Positions 1 through 6,134 of a stretch of DNA of 13,246 bases are shown one piece after another. A program made the translations under genes and the position numbers. Numbering within the stretch: position 1 is the stretch's first letter; each line of letters begins with the position of its first letter. The notes beneath the pieces were generated by a model. That model saw nothing but the letters and a program-made list of their open reading frames with translations. It ran no database searches and was not told the DNA's origin. Source of the DNA: JAAYDY01 sp964500225 (GTDB taxonomy: Bacteria > Planctomycetota > Phycisphaerae > FEN-1346 > JAACEH01); assembly GCA_964500225.1 (NCBI GenBank), contig CAZCOA010000061.1, positions 1-13,246 of the forward strand, written 5' to 3'.

Positions 1-204
1 CAGCGGGCGGGCTTGATCACGCATCCCCCCCACGCGGTCCCGTTCCTCCGCGCATTCGTCGACAAGCCCAACGCCGTCCTCGTGGCGAAGAACAACGGAC
101 AGCTCCGGAGACCGGACCCGCACCGCCCCCCCGGAGAAGGACAATGCCCCCCAGGGCCTGACCTGGGCAGGGACGGCACCCCGGAGACACGTTGCAAACG
201 CTAG
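1..204 (+). CDS. Possible 3' end of an unidentified gene (5' end outside window)
   Basis: The frame is open from the first base of the window to a TAG at 202-204, giving about 67 residues. The first 35 or so codons mostly end in G or C, as the sure genes here do, and read like ordinary protein (PFLRAFVDKPNAVLVAKNNG). The last 30 residues are rich in Pro, Gly and Arg and have a weaker codon pattern, so the true C-terminus is uncertain. A perfect hairpin begins two bases after the stop, which fits a real gene end. I recognise no family. It could equally be a chance open frame or a decayed fragment. Sequence upstream of the window would decide. Confidence 0.35.
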   Translation, partial: QRAGLITHPPHAVPFLRAFVDKPNAVLVAKNNGQLRRPDPHRPPGEGQCPPGPDLGRDGTPETRCKR

Positions 205-205
205 C

Positions 206-227
206 ACGCCCCTATGGTCAGGGGCGT
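206..227 (+). terminator. Hairpin just after the stop at 204, possible terminator
   Basis: The arms ACGCCCCT (206-213) and AGGGGCGT (220-227) are perfectly complementary over 8 bp with a 6-nt loop. The stem directly follows the TAG of the possible upstream gene, the usual place for a terminator. No T-run follows, so it may protect a 3' end or be Rho-assisted rather than act as a classic intrinsic terminator. The 3' arm plus the next bases (GGGGCGTTGC) could also pair imperfectly with GCAAACGC at 194-201. Confidence 0.45.
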
Positions 228-375
228 TGCATGGCACTCGGCACACAGGAGATCTGCGGTCTCACGAGATGTGTCGTAGGAGCTTGGTCGCAGTTCAGGC
301 GTTGGCGGCGTCCCGGAAAATGGTCAGCAATCGGGCGCAGCGCGTTGGCATGGTTGGCCAGAAGTTCGTAAGTGG

Positions 376-404
376 TTGAGAAACTGTAACTTGCGCCTTA
401 TTTT
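376..404 (+). promoter_or_regulatory. Sigma70-type promoter P1 upstream of the first PEP-CTERM gene
   Basis: TTGAGA (376-381, 5 of 6 to the -35 consensus), a 17-bp spacer and TATTTT (399-404, 4 of 6 to the -10 consensus). The predicted start is near 411. It lies in an AT-rich patch of otherwise GC-rich DNA and is upstream of a stronger promoter in the same direction. Confidence 0.5.
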
Positions 405-432
405 GGCTTTTTCGAGAGGCGTCAGGAAGTGG

Positions 433-482
433 TCTTAAAAAACAAAAAAGCGTTTGACTGCCGCCGTTTTCTGGGTCATAAT
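433..482 (+). promoter_or_regulatory. Strong sigma70-type promoter P2 with A-rich upstream element
   Basis: TTGACT (454-459, 5 of 6), a 17-bp spacer and CATAAT (477-482, 5 of 6), giving a predicted start near 489. An A-rich tract at about 434-449 directly precedes the -35 box, as UP elements do at promoters of highly expressed transcripts. The next confident gene on this strand starts at 1055, so the transcript would carry about 566 nt before its first codon, or end earlier as a small RNA. Confidence 0.65.
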
Positions 483-910
483 TAGGTCGGTTAGCAGGAA
501 GTAGTGCGGCCGTCGAGGGCCGGTGTCAATTGAAGCGTTGGCATCGGACCGCTGTACGACGGCAGTGCGAACACCATGCTGTGGAGGGCGCTCGGAGAGG
601 AGCGAGCAGGTGCCTCGGGGGGTCGAGGCTGCTTAACCGGTTGCATGACTGTCTGATTTTCACCACGTTTTGCACCTCTCTTTTGCCACCGTGTTGGCGC
701 TTCTTGATGGGCAGGGCCTAGGCTGTTTGTACGGGCATCTGGTACATCACCGTGACGACACATCCTTGACGCTGTTCACCGATGCCGCTCGTGGGTGAGT
801 AGGGCCCGAGTTGTGGACATCGTGACTGCGCATCTCGCCTGACATCTCGGCATTTCTCTTCACTCGCTTCTGGCAGTTGGCGGCCTGAACTGGCGGGCCG
901 TGGAATGTAC

Positions 911-974
911 GTCTAAAGAGGTGTAGACATATCGGGATGACGTGCGTATGCCGCAAAAGGGGGGTATTGCGGCA
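911..974 (+). promoter_or_regulatory. Stem-loop pair in the leader of the first PEP-CTERM gene
   Basis: Two hairpins lie 80-140 nt before the start codon. The first pairs GTCTA (911-915) with TAGAC (924-928) around the loop AAGAGGTG. The second pairs TGCCGCAA (949-956) with TTGCGGCA (967-974), 8 perfect bp, around a 10-nt purine-rich loop containing six consecutive G. Such exposed G-rich or SD-like loops can bind proteins or a C-rich partner. That role is inference; the pairing is visible. Confidence 0.4.
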
Positions 975-1054
975 AGTGCCTTGGTGTGCCGACGCAGGTC
1001 ACAAACAAGCGAGATCGTGTCGTACGGGAAGTCACAAAAGGAGGAGAAACGTCC

Positions 1055-1735
1055 ATGAAAAGGGTACTTGGTCTTCTGGTGGTTCTGGCTTTGGCTGTGC
1101 CGGCGTCGGCCGATGTCATTCTTGAATTGTCGCCGATGCAGGAAGACGCTTACGGCAGCGGTCTGGTGTACTGGGACCTGGTGATCAAGGATCTCGGCGC
1201 CCATGCGACGTCGGGCGAGCTGATCAGCGCGTTCGGCGCCCGGTTGGTTCTCGGCGGGGCCGATGCGGCCCGGTTCACGGGCGATGTTTCCTATGTTCAG
1301 GGCGCATCGACTGCGGACATGGTCGAGTTTGTGTCTCCGGCGCGCTATGCCTGGCGGCAGACCCTGGCCACGAAGCTGTCCAAGGGGTTTGCTCTGCCTG
1401 TGACGGCTGTTGCCGGCGCCGGGTTCGCTGCGTTCGGGCAGAACAGTAACTTCAGCGATCCGAACAACACTAAGTTCGACCGTGTTCCGTTCGCGAACCT
1501 GCTGCCCGGCGACGTGGTGGCCCGGTTCTACTTCGCCGACTCGGCGGCCGGTACTCCGATCACGAACCTGACCTTCAGCCTGGTCAGCTATGCCGCGGCC
1601 GACCCGAAGGGGGCCATCTTCACGCTGCATGACGGCTCGACGCAGGTCTATGGGGTGCTGATTCCCGAGCCCGCCACGATGGGGCTGCTGGGCCTCGGCC
1701 TGGTGGGTCTGGCGATGCGTCGCCGGAGCCGGTAA
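1055..1735 (+). CDS. PEP-CTERM sorting-domain protein
   Basis: A 226-residue exported protein predicted to be handled by the exosortase system. Residues 1-19 form a signal peptide (MKR, hydrophobic core, then PASA before D20). The C-terminus has the full tripartite sorting signal: IPEPATM at 203-209, a short hydrophobic helix to about 220, and MRRRSR at the end. Exosortase is known to recognise the PEP motif in the inner membrane of bacteria that make exopolysaccharide. The region between (20-200) looks like a secreted beta-rich domain, with YWDLVIKDLG at 39-48 and PGDVVARFYF at 151-160, which recalls cohesin-like folds; that likeness is tentative. The start at 1055 is chosen over in-frame 986 because AAAAGGAGGAG at 1036-1046 sits before it and it begins the signal peptide. 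The gene is followed by a strong terminator and is probably monocistronic. No exosortase gene is in the window. Confidence 0.9.
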   Translation: MKRVLGLLVVLALAVPASADVILELSPMQEDAYGSGLVYWDLVIKDLGAHATSGELISAFGARLVLGGADAARFTGDVSYVQGASTADMVEFVSPARYAWRQTLATKLSKGFALPVTAVAGAGFAAFGQNSNFSDPNNTKFDRVPFANLLPGDVVARFYFADSAAGTPITNLTFSLVSYAAADPKGAIFTLHDGSTQVYGVLIPEPATMGLLGLGLVGLAMRRRSR

Positions 1736-1798
1736 GCCGACGGTAGAGGCAGTGCTGGGAGGCGAGTAACACAGAGCGAGTAAGCAGTTAGCGTATGT

Positions 1799-1841
1799 CG
1801 AGAGCCGCCCTTCGCAAGGAGGACGGCTCTCGTGCTTTCTT
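1799..1841 (+). terminator. Rho-independent terminator of the first PEP-CTERM gene
   Basis: CGAGAGCCG (1799-1807) pairs perfectly with CGGCTCTCG (1824-1832). Inside it CCTT and AAGG extend the stem across small mismatches to a short loop. A T-rich tail (GCTTTCTT, 1834-1841) follows. It lies 63 nt after the stop at 1735. Confidence 0.8.
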
Positions 1842-2423
1842 GTGAGGGCGCTGAACCCTCACCGTCCCGTGGCCGTGCGCGTGGCGTCTTTCCAATGCAA
1901 GCGGTGGGATCGGGTGGACCGGTCCTTGTCGAAATCACGCATGTCGATTTGTGGTGGAGTGGTCTTCTGGAGCGCGGCAGAGGCGGAACCCCGAGTCGGA
2001 GCCTTGGCAGCGGTCAAGAAATTCGTCGCCATGGCGTAGCCGAGACATCTCGGGTCGCATGTAACCCATTAGCCGGAAATTGTTTACGGCGATTCGGGGT
2101 CGGGCTTCGAGGCCGGCTCCGGCGGAATGTCGCCTTCTTGTCGAACCTCTGCGGTGGCGTCATACTGTAGGGTATCTGAGAGGCATTGGTGCCCTTGCAG
2201 AGATTGCGGCGTTCCGCCTGGTGCCTGACACCCGTTGCCGGCTTCGTGGCCGGTAACATCCAACCGAGTCAACGCGTGTTGCCACACGTCAGGCCCAGGC
2301 CGGATCGCTTTCGTGCCGCGGTCGGCGGCGCTCATGTCTTCCGCCGAGGCCGGTCGTTGCCTTGGGCCTCACCTCGTCGATACATGTTGTGACGGGTTGT
2401 TCATGGCTGCTCGTGCCGGCAGG
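1842..2423. other. Gene-poor region between terminator and lipoprotein gene
   Basis: Nothing here passes as a confident gene. The best candidate is an 83-codon minus-strand frame (2335 down to 2084). It has an ATG but only a weak purine-rich site upstream, mixed third-position bases and no recognisable domain. Because it follows the lipoprotein gene on the same strand it could be co-transcribed. Two hairpins are visible: GTTGCCGGC (2234-2242) with GCCGGTAAC (2249-2257; one G-T pair), and TCGGCGG (2322-2328) with CCGCCGA (2341-2347). Neither has a T-run, though either could terminate or stabilise the lipoprotein transcript. Confidence 0.5.
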
Positions 2424-2891
2424 TCAGTGGTCGAGCGGACCGATGGAAGCCTGCTTCAGGAGCCAGACCCGTCGCCCGCCCACACTGGTGCGGACAAGAT
2501 CGGCGGTCAGTTTCTGCGGGCGGCGGCGGTATTGGAGGTCGGCCTCGATGGCCAGCGTTCCGGACGGTTCCGACGGCAACGTCACCACCAGGCCGATCGT
2601 GGGCCCGCGCGTTCCGCCCCCGGTCGCCGTGACGGACCACCGGGCCGGTTCGGGCAGACCGTGCGGCCGACGAACGTACACGCCCTGAATCGTCAGCGCC
2701 TCGGGGTCCATGTCGTGCGACGGCTCTTCATAGATCGGCAGCGTGATGAGTTCGGCGTCGCGGACGATGCGGCTCGTGTGGCCCGTGGGCACCACCAGGC
2801 GCACCTGCGACGCGTCGCCGGCGCACCCGCCGAGGACGGCGGCCGCCATGACGACGCACCACGGACGCACAATGCGATGGAGCGGCTTCAT
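2424..2891 (-). CDS. Small predicted outer-envelope lipoprotein, function unknown
   Basis: A 155-residue protein with a type II signal peptide: MKPLHRIVRP, a hydrophobic stretch, then the lipobox LGGC with the lipid-bearing cysteine at residue 23, followed by Ala-Gly-Asp. The lack of Asp at +2 favours outer-membrane sorting by the rules known from enterobacteria. The mature part (24-155) has alternating hydrophobic residues typical of a small beta-sandwich and no motif I recognise. The ATG at 2891 is preferred over the in-frame ATG at 2963 because only the former gives a compact lipoprotein signal. No real Shine-Dalgarno site precedes it. Instead a promoter -10 box ends 6 nt upstream, so the mRNA may start at the ATG itself. 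It stands alone between the second PEP-CTERM gene and the gene-poor region. The overlapping long plus-strand frame is a shadow. Confidence 0.75.
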   Translation of the reverse strand: MKPLHRIVRPWCVVMAAAVLGGCAGDASQVRLVVPTGHTSRIVRDAELITLPIYEEPSHDMDPEALTIQGVYVRRPHGLPEPARWSVTATGGGTRGPTIGLVVTLPSEPSGTLAIEADLQYRRRPQKLTADLVRTSVGGRRVWLLKQASIGPLDH

Positions 2892-2897
2892 GCCGCC

Positions 2898-2926
2898 AGT
2901 GTAGCCGATCGTGCTGCCGGCGGCAA
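2898..2926 (-). promoter_or_regulatory. Promoter of the lipoprotein gene, predicted leaderless start
   Basis: On the minus strand TTGCCG (2926-2921, 4 of 6), a 17-bp spacer and TACACT (2903-2898, 4 of 6). Six bases (GGCGGC) separate the -10 box from the ATG at 2891, so the expected transcription start coincides with the A of the start codon. This spacing is the classical mark of leaderless genes. Confidence 0.5.
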
Positions 2927-3012
2927 GGCGCTGGTGCGGGCTGGTTCTGCGGTTCACGGACAAGGGGCGTGCGTCACGGCGAGGCGGGCTGGTGCCGCAG
3001 AGGGGGCCCGAT

Positions 3013-3041
3013 AAAACGCCTCGCGGCCCCGGTCGCCGAGG
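3013..3041 (-). terminator. Possible terminator of the second PEP-CTERM gene
   Basis: On the minus strand CCTCG (3041-3037) pairs with CGAGG (3023-3019) around a 13-nt GC-rich loop, and CG plus a run of four T (3016-3013) follows. It lies about 50 nt after the stop codon at 3093. The stem is only 5 bp, so this is a moderate call. Confidence 0.4.
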
Positions 3042-3092
3042 GGCGGCCGGAGCCGGAGGGTGCGTGAGCGTGTTGTGCGGCCGAGCCGCGGT

Positions 3093-4001
3093 TCAGCGTT
3101 TGCGATGCAACAGGATTACTCCCAGGCCGAAGCCCAGCAGAGCCATCGTCGCCGGCTCGGGAATCGCTGACGTCTGGGTCTTGATCACGTCGTTGCCGCA
3201 ACCCCACGTGATGTGGGCGCCGGCCGTCGAACCGGGCAGCATCCCGCCGAACAGCCCCAGGTCGAGCGAATACTCGATCAGGAAGGTGCCGTTCTCGTTG
3301 CCGCCGTAGTTGAACAGGGCCGTGGCAATGTCGGCTTGACCGATTCGTTGTCCAGCGTCAATCGTGCCGGCGACGGCCCACGGACCGGCAATCCGGCCGA
3401 CCGTAGCGTCGGGGCCGTAGTCGTTCGGCCGGGTGTACGTCGTGCCGTAGTAGCTGCGGCTACCGGCAGGCTGAAGCGCCACCACGTCCGAGTCGGACGC
3501 GATCTGGTACACGCTCCCGGCCGTCAATCCCTGCGACGCCGACTGGGTCACCACGCCGAAGCGGCTCCCGCCCAGGTCGAGGAACAGATCGCCGAGGGTG
3601 ATTACCGTGCCGTCCACCGTCTTGGTATAGGCCGAGCTGGTGACCACGAGCACCTGGAGTCTGTTGCCGCTGACGCGCATGTACATTTCTTCCAGGTCGA
3701 ACGCTTCGCCGAGGCTGCCGCCGGGGCTGGGCACGTGGCCCACGCCGGACGGATAGTCGATCGGCGCGTAGTTGTTGGCGATCGTGTACACCATGTTGCC
3801 CAGCAGGGCGTTGGTCACGTTGCTGTGCGTGAAGGGCGTAATGCCCCAATCGGTCACGTTGCCCGACGCATCGACGGCCAGATCGGCCATCGCCGGCGCG
3901 GCCAGGGCTGCAACGAATCCCAGGGCCGCCACAAGCGACACCCAACGGCTGCCACACGACTTCTCAGCACGGAACGTCCGAAACGCAATAGGCGTCCTCA
4001 T
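3093..4001 (-). CDS. PEP-CTERM protein with a GCGND motif
   Basis: A 302-residue exported protein. The signal peptide is long, with an 18-20 residue polar N-region, a hydrophobic core at about 21-36 and AMAD at 37-40. The C-terminus carries the sorting signal IPEPATM (280-286), a hydrophobic helix and HRKR at the end. The middle has features I associate with a recurrent family of PEP-CTERM proteins: a glycine-rich stretch then EAFDLEEMYMRVSGNRLQVL (99-118) and, close to the sorting signal, HITWGCGND (263-271). The molecular role of that family is unknown to me. The start at 4001 is supported by AAAGGAGGGG (4020-4011) with a 9-nt spacer; the frame upstream of it is a leader, not protein. It shares the IPEPATM-LLG-GL tail with the other PEP-CTERM protein and probably needs the same exosortase. 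Its gene has a long leader with several hairpins. Confidence 0.88.
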   Translation of the reverse strand: MRTPIAFRTFRAEKSCGSRWVSLVAALGFVAALAAPAMADLAVDASGNVTDWGITPFTHSNVTNALLGNMVYTIANNYAPIDYPSGVGHVPSPGGSLGEAFDLEEMYMRVSGNRLQVLVVTSSAYTKTVDGTVITLGDLFLDLGGSRFGVVTQSASQGLTAGSVYQIASDSDVVALQPAGSRSYYGTTYTRPNDYGPDATVGRIAGPWAVAGTIDAGQRIGQADIATALFNYGGNENGTFLIEYSLDLGLFGGMLPGSTAGAHITWGCGNDVIKTQTSAIPEPATMALLGFGLGVILLHRKR

Positions 4002-4023
4002 AAAATGAATCCCCTCCTTTTCG

Positions 4024-4199
4024 AGGTCCGCGAAGCGACCTGCACGGCGTCCGAATCCGCCCGACAGGCGGCCTGCGACACAGTGCTGTCTCCCCAGTGA
4101 GGCCCCGCCCAAACGGGGCGCCAAAACTACCGGGCGACCGCGCGGCCGCCCGTCGGGGGAAACTCTACGCACGTCGCCCCGCCAGGCAAACCGGCGGGG
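4024..4199 (-). promoter_or_regulatory. Structured 5' leader of the second PEP-CTERM gene, five stem-loops
   Basis: Going toward the start codon on the minus strand there are five hairpins in a row. The pairs, in plus coordinates, are 4177-4183/4193-4199 (7 bp), 4131-4136/4147-4152 (6 bp, followed on the minus strand by GTAG and four T), 4102-4107/4114-4119 (6 bp), 4057-4061/4067-4071 (5 bp) and 4024-4028/4037-4041 (5 bp). The last ends just before the Shine-Dalgarno site. The arms of the first and third are partly interchangeable (CGGGGC with GCCCCG), so alternative folds exist. I could not match it to a known riboswitch class. Confidence 0.4.
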
Positions 4200-4231
4200 T
4201 GAAATGTGTTGCAACTGTGATGTAAAGGGTT

Positions 4232-4259
4232 TTTAAAAAAGTGGTTATGGGAGTCGCAA
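4232..4259 (-). promoter_or_regulatory. Weak candidate promoter of the second PEP-CTERM gene
   Basis: In the AT-rich patch at 4200-4260 the minus strand reads TTGCGA (4259-4254, 4 of 6), a 16-bp spacer and TTTAAA (4237-4232, 4 of 6). It would start transcription near 4225 and give a leader of about 225 nt. The match is modest and other placements are possible. Confidence 0.3.
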
Positions 4260-4491
4260 GAATTGTCGGAATTACGTCTTGCCCCGGTTGTGGGCCGCAA
4301 ACAGCGAGGAAAAATCGCTTTTGGGCAGGCCTTGCCCCTCTTCGGACACAGGGTACCCGACAGGTGCACGGCGTGACGTTCCCTACCGTGGGGTGTTGGC
4401 GCGCAGCAGGTAGGGGAAAGAGGGCATAGGAATCCGCGTGCCGGTCAGACAGCCGGGGGGCGTGTCGCGTGGCGGCGTTACTGACACATCA
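4260..4491 (-). other. Intergenic region downstream of the histidine phosphatase gene
   Basis: No gene is seen. Two adjacent hairpins could end the phosphatase transcript on the minus strand: TGCCC/GGGCA at 4333-4337/4323-4327, and AGCGA/TCGCT at 4303-4307/4315-4319, the latter with five T in its minus-strand loop. Neither is a textbook terminator. Confidence 0.35.
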
Positions 4492-5124
4492 TTACGTCAG
4501 GCCGAGACCTTGGCCGAGGCCGGCGGCGTCGAGGTGCGAGGTGTCGTTGAGACGCTCCAGGACGTGTTTGCCGCGGCGGTCCACGCGGAGCACCGACACG
4601 GCTGTCAGGTGGGAGCCGAACGAGACGCGGATGTCGCCGGCTTCGTTCAGTCCCAGACCGAGCCATCCGTTGACGAGGTTCATCGTGGTGCCGTAGTGGG
4701 AGACGAGGATCAGAAGTCGGTCCTGTTCGGCCACGAGCCGCGCGAGGCATCCGTTGACGCGGTTGTAGAAGGCGGTCCAGGTTTCGCCCTTGCCGGCTTG
4801 GGCGGCAATGACGTCCCCGGGAGTCACTTCGCCGCAGCCGTCGTTGAACTCGCGCAGCTCGGAGGTGGTTTCGACGGTGGCGCCGAGGCGCGAAGCGATG
4901 GCCTGGGCCGTCTGGGTAGCGCGTTTCAGATCGCTGGCGACGATGCGGACGGGCGTCGAACCGATCTCGCGGGCCAGGCGGTCGGCCACGCAGGCGGCCT
5001 GCCGGCGGCCGAGGTCGCTCAGTTCGGTGTCGGTCCAGTGGCTGCCTGTGCCTGGGGGCAACTGCACCGGCTCGGCGTGTCGCACGAGGACAATCGGAAA
5101 ACGCTTCGTATCGTTTATGGTCAT
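4492..5124 (-). CDS. Histidine phosphatase (phosphoglycerate mutase-like) family protein
   Basis: A 210-residue cytoplasmic enzyme of the histidine phosphatase superfamily, which moves or removes phosphate through a phosphohistidine. The signature VLVRHAEP at 12-19 gives the catalytic His16. LSDLGRRQA (35-43) and SDLKRATQTA (64-73, Arg68) form the phosphate pocket. LREF (90-93) supplies the likely acid Glu92, and LVSHYGT (140-146) the second His143. All core residues are present and the length suits the single-domain family. The substrate cannot be told: sugar phosphates, alpha-ribazole phosphate and phosphoglycerate are all handled by relatives. The start at 5124 is supported by AAGGAG (5140-5135), and the motif begins 12 residues in; the frame continues upstream only over the end of the glycosyltransferase gene. 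It lies 28 nt after that gene on the same strand and is almost certainly co-transcribed with it. Confidence 0.9.
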   Translation of the reverse strand: MTINDTKRFPIVLVRHAEPVQLPPGTGSHWTDTELSDLGRRQAACVADRLAREIGSTPVRIVASDLKRATQTAQAIASRLGATVETTSELREFNDGCGEVTPGDVIAAQAGKGETWTAFYNRVNGCLARLVAEQDRLLILVSHYGTTMNLVNGWLGLGLNEAGDIRVSFGSHLTAVSVLRVDRRGKHVLERLNDTSHLDAAGLGQGLGLT

Positions 5125-5152
5125 TGAATTTGCACTCCTTGCCCGGGGGGCA

Positions 5153-6130
5153 TCAACCGTACCAGCCGTTCTGTTCACTGACAACATGTCCTTCGCCGAC
5201 GAGGCGTCGCACAGCAGGCATGAGCCATCGGGCGCCCGGCAGGGCGCTGGCGGCCGCGCACGGCCATGATTTCCACGACAGCGGCCTATGCCGCAGGGCG
5301 GCGCGAAAACACGCGGCCACTTCGCCGTTGCGTCCGTCGTCCAAGAGACGCCATCCGTAGCTATAGTAGAGCTGGTGGATCTTGGTGTGAAACGCGCGGG
5401 CGACCGAGGGGCTGAACGTGCGGCCAAACTCGGCCCAGAGGGCTTCCAGGGCATACAGCTCGCCGTAGATCATCCGCGTGTGGTGGCCCGAGGCGTTCTG
5501 CCCGTGCACGCGGTACGACGCGACGATCCGATTCAGGTACCGGGCCTTGTATCCGGAGGCCAGCAGGCGCATCCAGAGCAGGTATTCGTCGGTGCCGAAG
5601 CGGTCGTTGGGGTCGAGGCGGCCGACCTTTTCGATGGCATCGCGTCGGACGATGGTCGTCAGGACGTAGATCGGATTGTGACGGATGACGCGCTCCAGGC
5701 GCGTCTGGGGCTCGGGCGGGTCGTCGGGGTGGCTGAAGGCTTCCCTGATGATCGCCCCCGAGGCGTCGATCACGCGGGCTTCGGCGTGGAGCAGGTCGTC
5801 GTCGGGCCGCACGTGCGACATCTGAAACTCGAGTTTGTCGGGTTCCCAGGTGTCATCGTGGTCGAGGAACGCGATCCACTGGCCGCGTGCCTCGCCGATG
5901 GCGCGGTTGCGGGCCGAGGGGGCGCCGAGGTTCTCTTGGGTGAAGACGCGCCCGCGGTCGCCGTAGCTCTTGAGAATGGCCAACGACCCGTCCGACGACC
6001 CGTCGTCCACCGCGACGATCTCATAATCTCGAAACGTCTGGGCGAGGACGCTGTCGATGGTCTGTCGCAGGAACCGTTCGCCGTTGTACACGGGAATGAT
6101 GACGCTGACTGCCGGTGATGCATTCACCAT
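5153..6130 (-). CDS. Family 2 glycosyltransferase
   Basis: A 325-residue GT-A fold enzyme that should transfer a sugar from a nucleotide sugar to a growing glycan. The N-terminal half is canonical: VSVIIPVYNGERFL (8-21), IVAVDDGSSDGS (38-49) for nucleotide binding, NLGAPSARNRAI (67-78), then FLDHDD (88-93) with the metal-binding Asp pair. GTDEYLLWMRL (179-189) is the usual ED-type catalytic motif. No membrane helix is evident, so it is probably cytosolic or peripheral. Residues 240-310 are helical and resemble the repeat-like tails (FRAALRHRPLSWKSW) of many surface-glycan transferases. The ATG at 6130 follows GGAGG (6139-6135) by 4 nt; an upstream in-frame ATG at 6166 lacks this. The acceptor is unknown. 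It leads a two-gene unit with the histidine phosphatase and has its own promoter, so moxR upstream need not drive it. Confidence 0.92.
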   Translation of the reverse strand: MVNASPAVSVIIPVYNGERFLRQTIDSVLAQTFRDYEIVAVDDGSSDGSLAILKSYGDRGRVFTQENLGAPSARNRAIGEARGQWIAFLDHDDTWEPDKLEFQMSHVRPDDDLLHAEARVIDASGAIIREAFSHPDDPPEPQTRLERVIRHNPIYVLTTIVRRDAIEKVGRLDPNDRFGTDEYLLWMRLLASGYKARYLNRIVASYRVHGQNASGHHTRMIYGELYALEALWAEFGRTFSPSVARAFHTKIHQLYYSYGWRLLDDGRNGEVAACFRAALRHRPLSWKSWPCAAASALPGARWLMPAVRRLVGEGHVVSEQNGWYG

Positions 6131-6134
6131 GCTG

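Larger units (their letters stand above)
228..1054 (+). other. Long gene-poor region: tandem promoters and leader of the first PEP-CTERM gene
   Basis: No open frame here has a Shine-Dalgarno site, codon bias or a recognisable product. The short frames on both strands look like chance. The 340-490 part is AT-richer than its surroundings and holds two good promoters. From about 489 to 1054 there are several local stem-loops: GCCTCG/CGAGGC at 612-617/624-629, flanked by AGCA (605-608) and TGCT (630-633); GTCTA/TAGAC at 911-915/924-928; and TGCCGCAA/TTGCGGCA at 949-956/967-974. I checked by eye for the conserved cores of RNase P RNA, tmRNA and SRP RNA and saw none. It is either a long 5' leader or holds an unrecognised small RNA. 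Confidence 0.6.

Noticed and set aside
489..1000. Candidate housekeeping RNA (RNase P, tmRNA, SRP or 6S RNA)
   Set aside because: None of their conserved core sequences or an overall matching fold could be seen; kept only as an unidentified leader or RNA.
200..1054. Sigma54 promoter (TGGCAC-N5-TTGC type) for the first PEP-CTERM gene, as known for other PEP-CTERM genes
   Set aside because: TGGCAC occurs near 235 but without TTGC at the right distance; no other match was found. The short search upstream of the second gene also failed.
860..1630. 256-codon open frame on the minus strand
   Set aside because: Antisense to the first PEP-CTERM gene, with shadow-like composition.
2235..3014. 259-codon open frame on the plus strand
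   Set aside because: Covers the antisense of the lipoprotein gene, is Arg-rich and has no ribosome binding site.
3213..4100. 295-codon open frame on the plus strand
   Set aside because: Antisense to the second PEP-CTERM gene, which has a signal peptide, sorting signal and strong Shine-Dalgarno site.
4177..4230. GGCAAACC followed by GAAA on the plus strand, reminiscent of a c-di-GMP-I riboswitch
   Set aside because: The rest of the conserved core and the second helix are missing, and no plus-strand gene follows that it could control.
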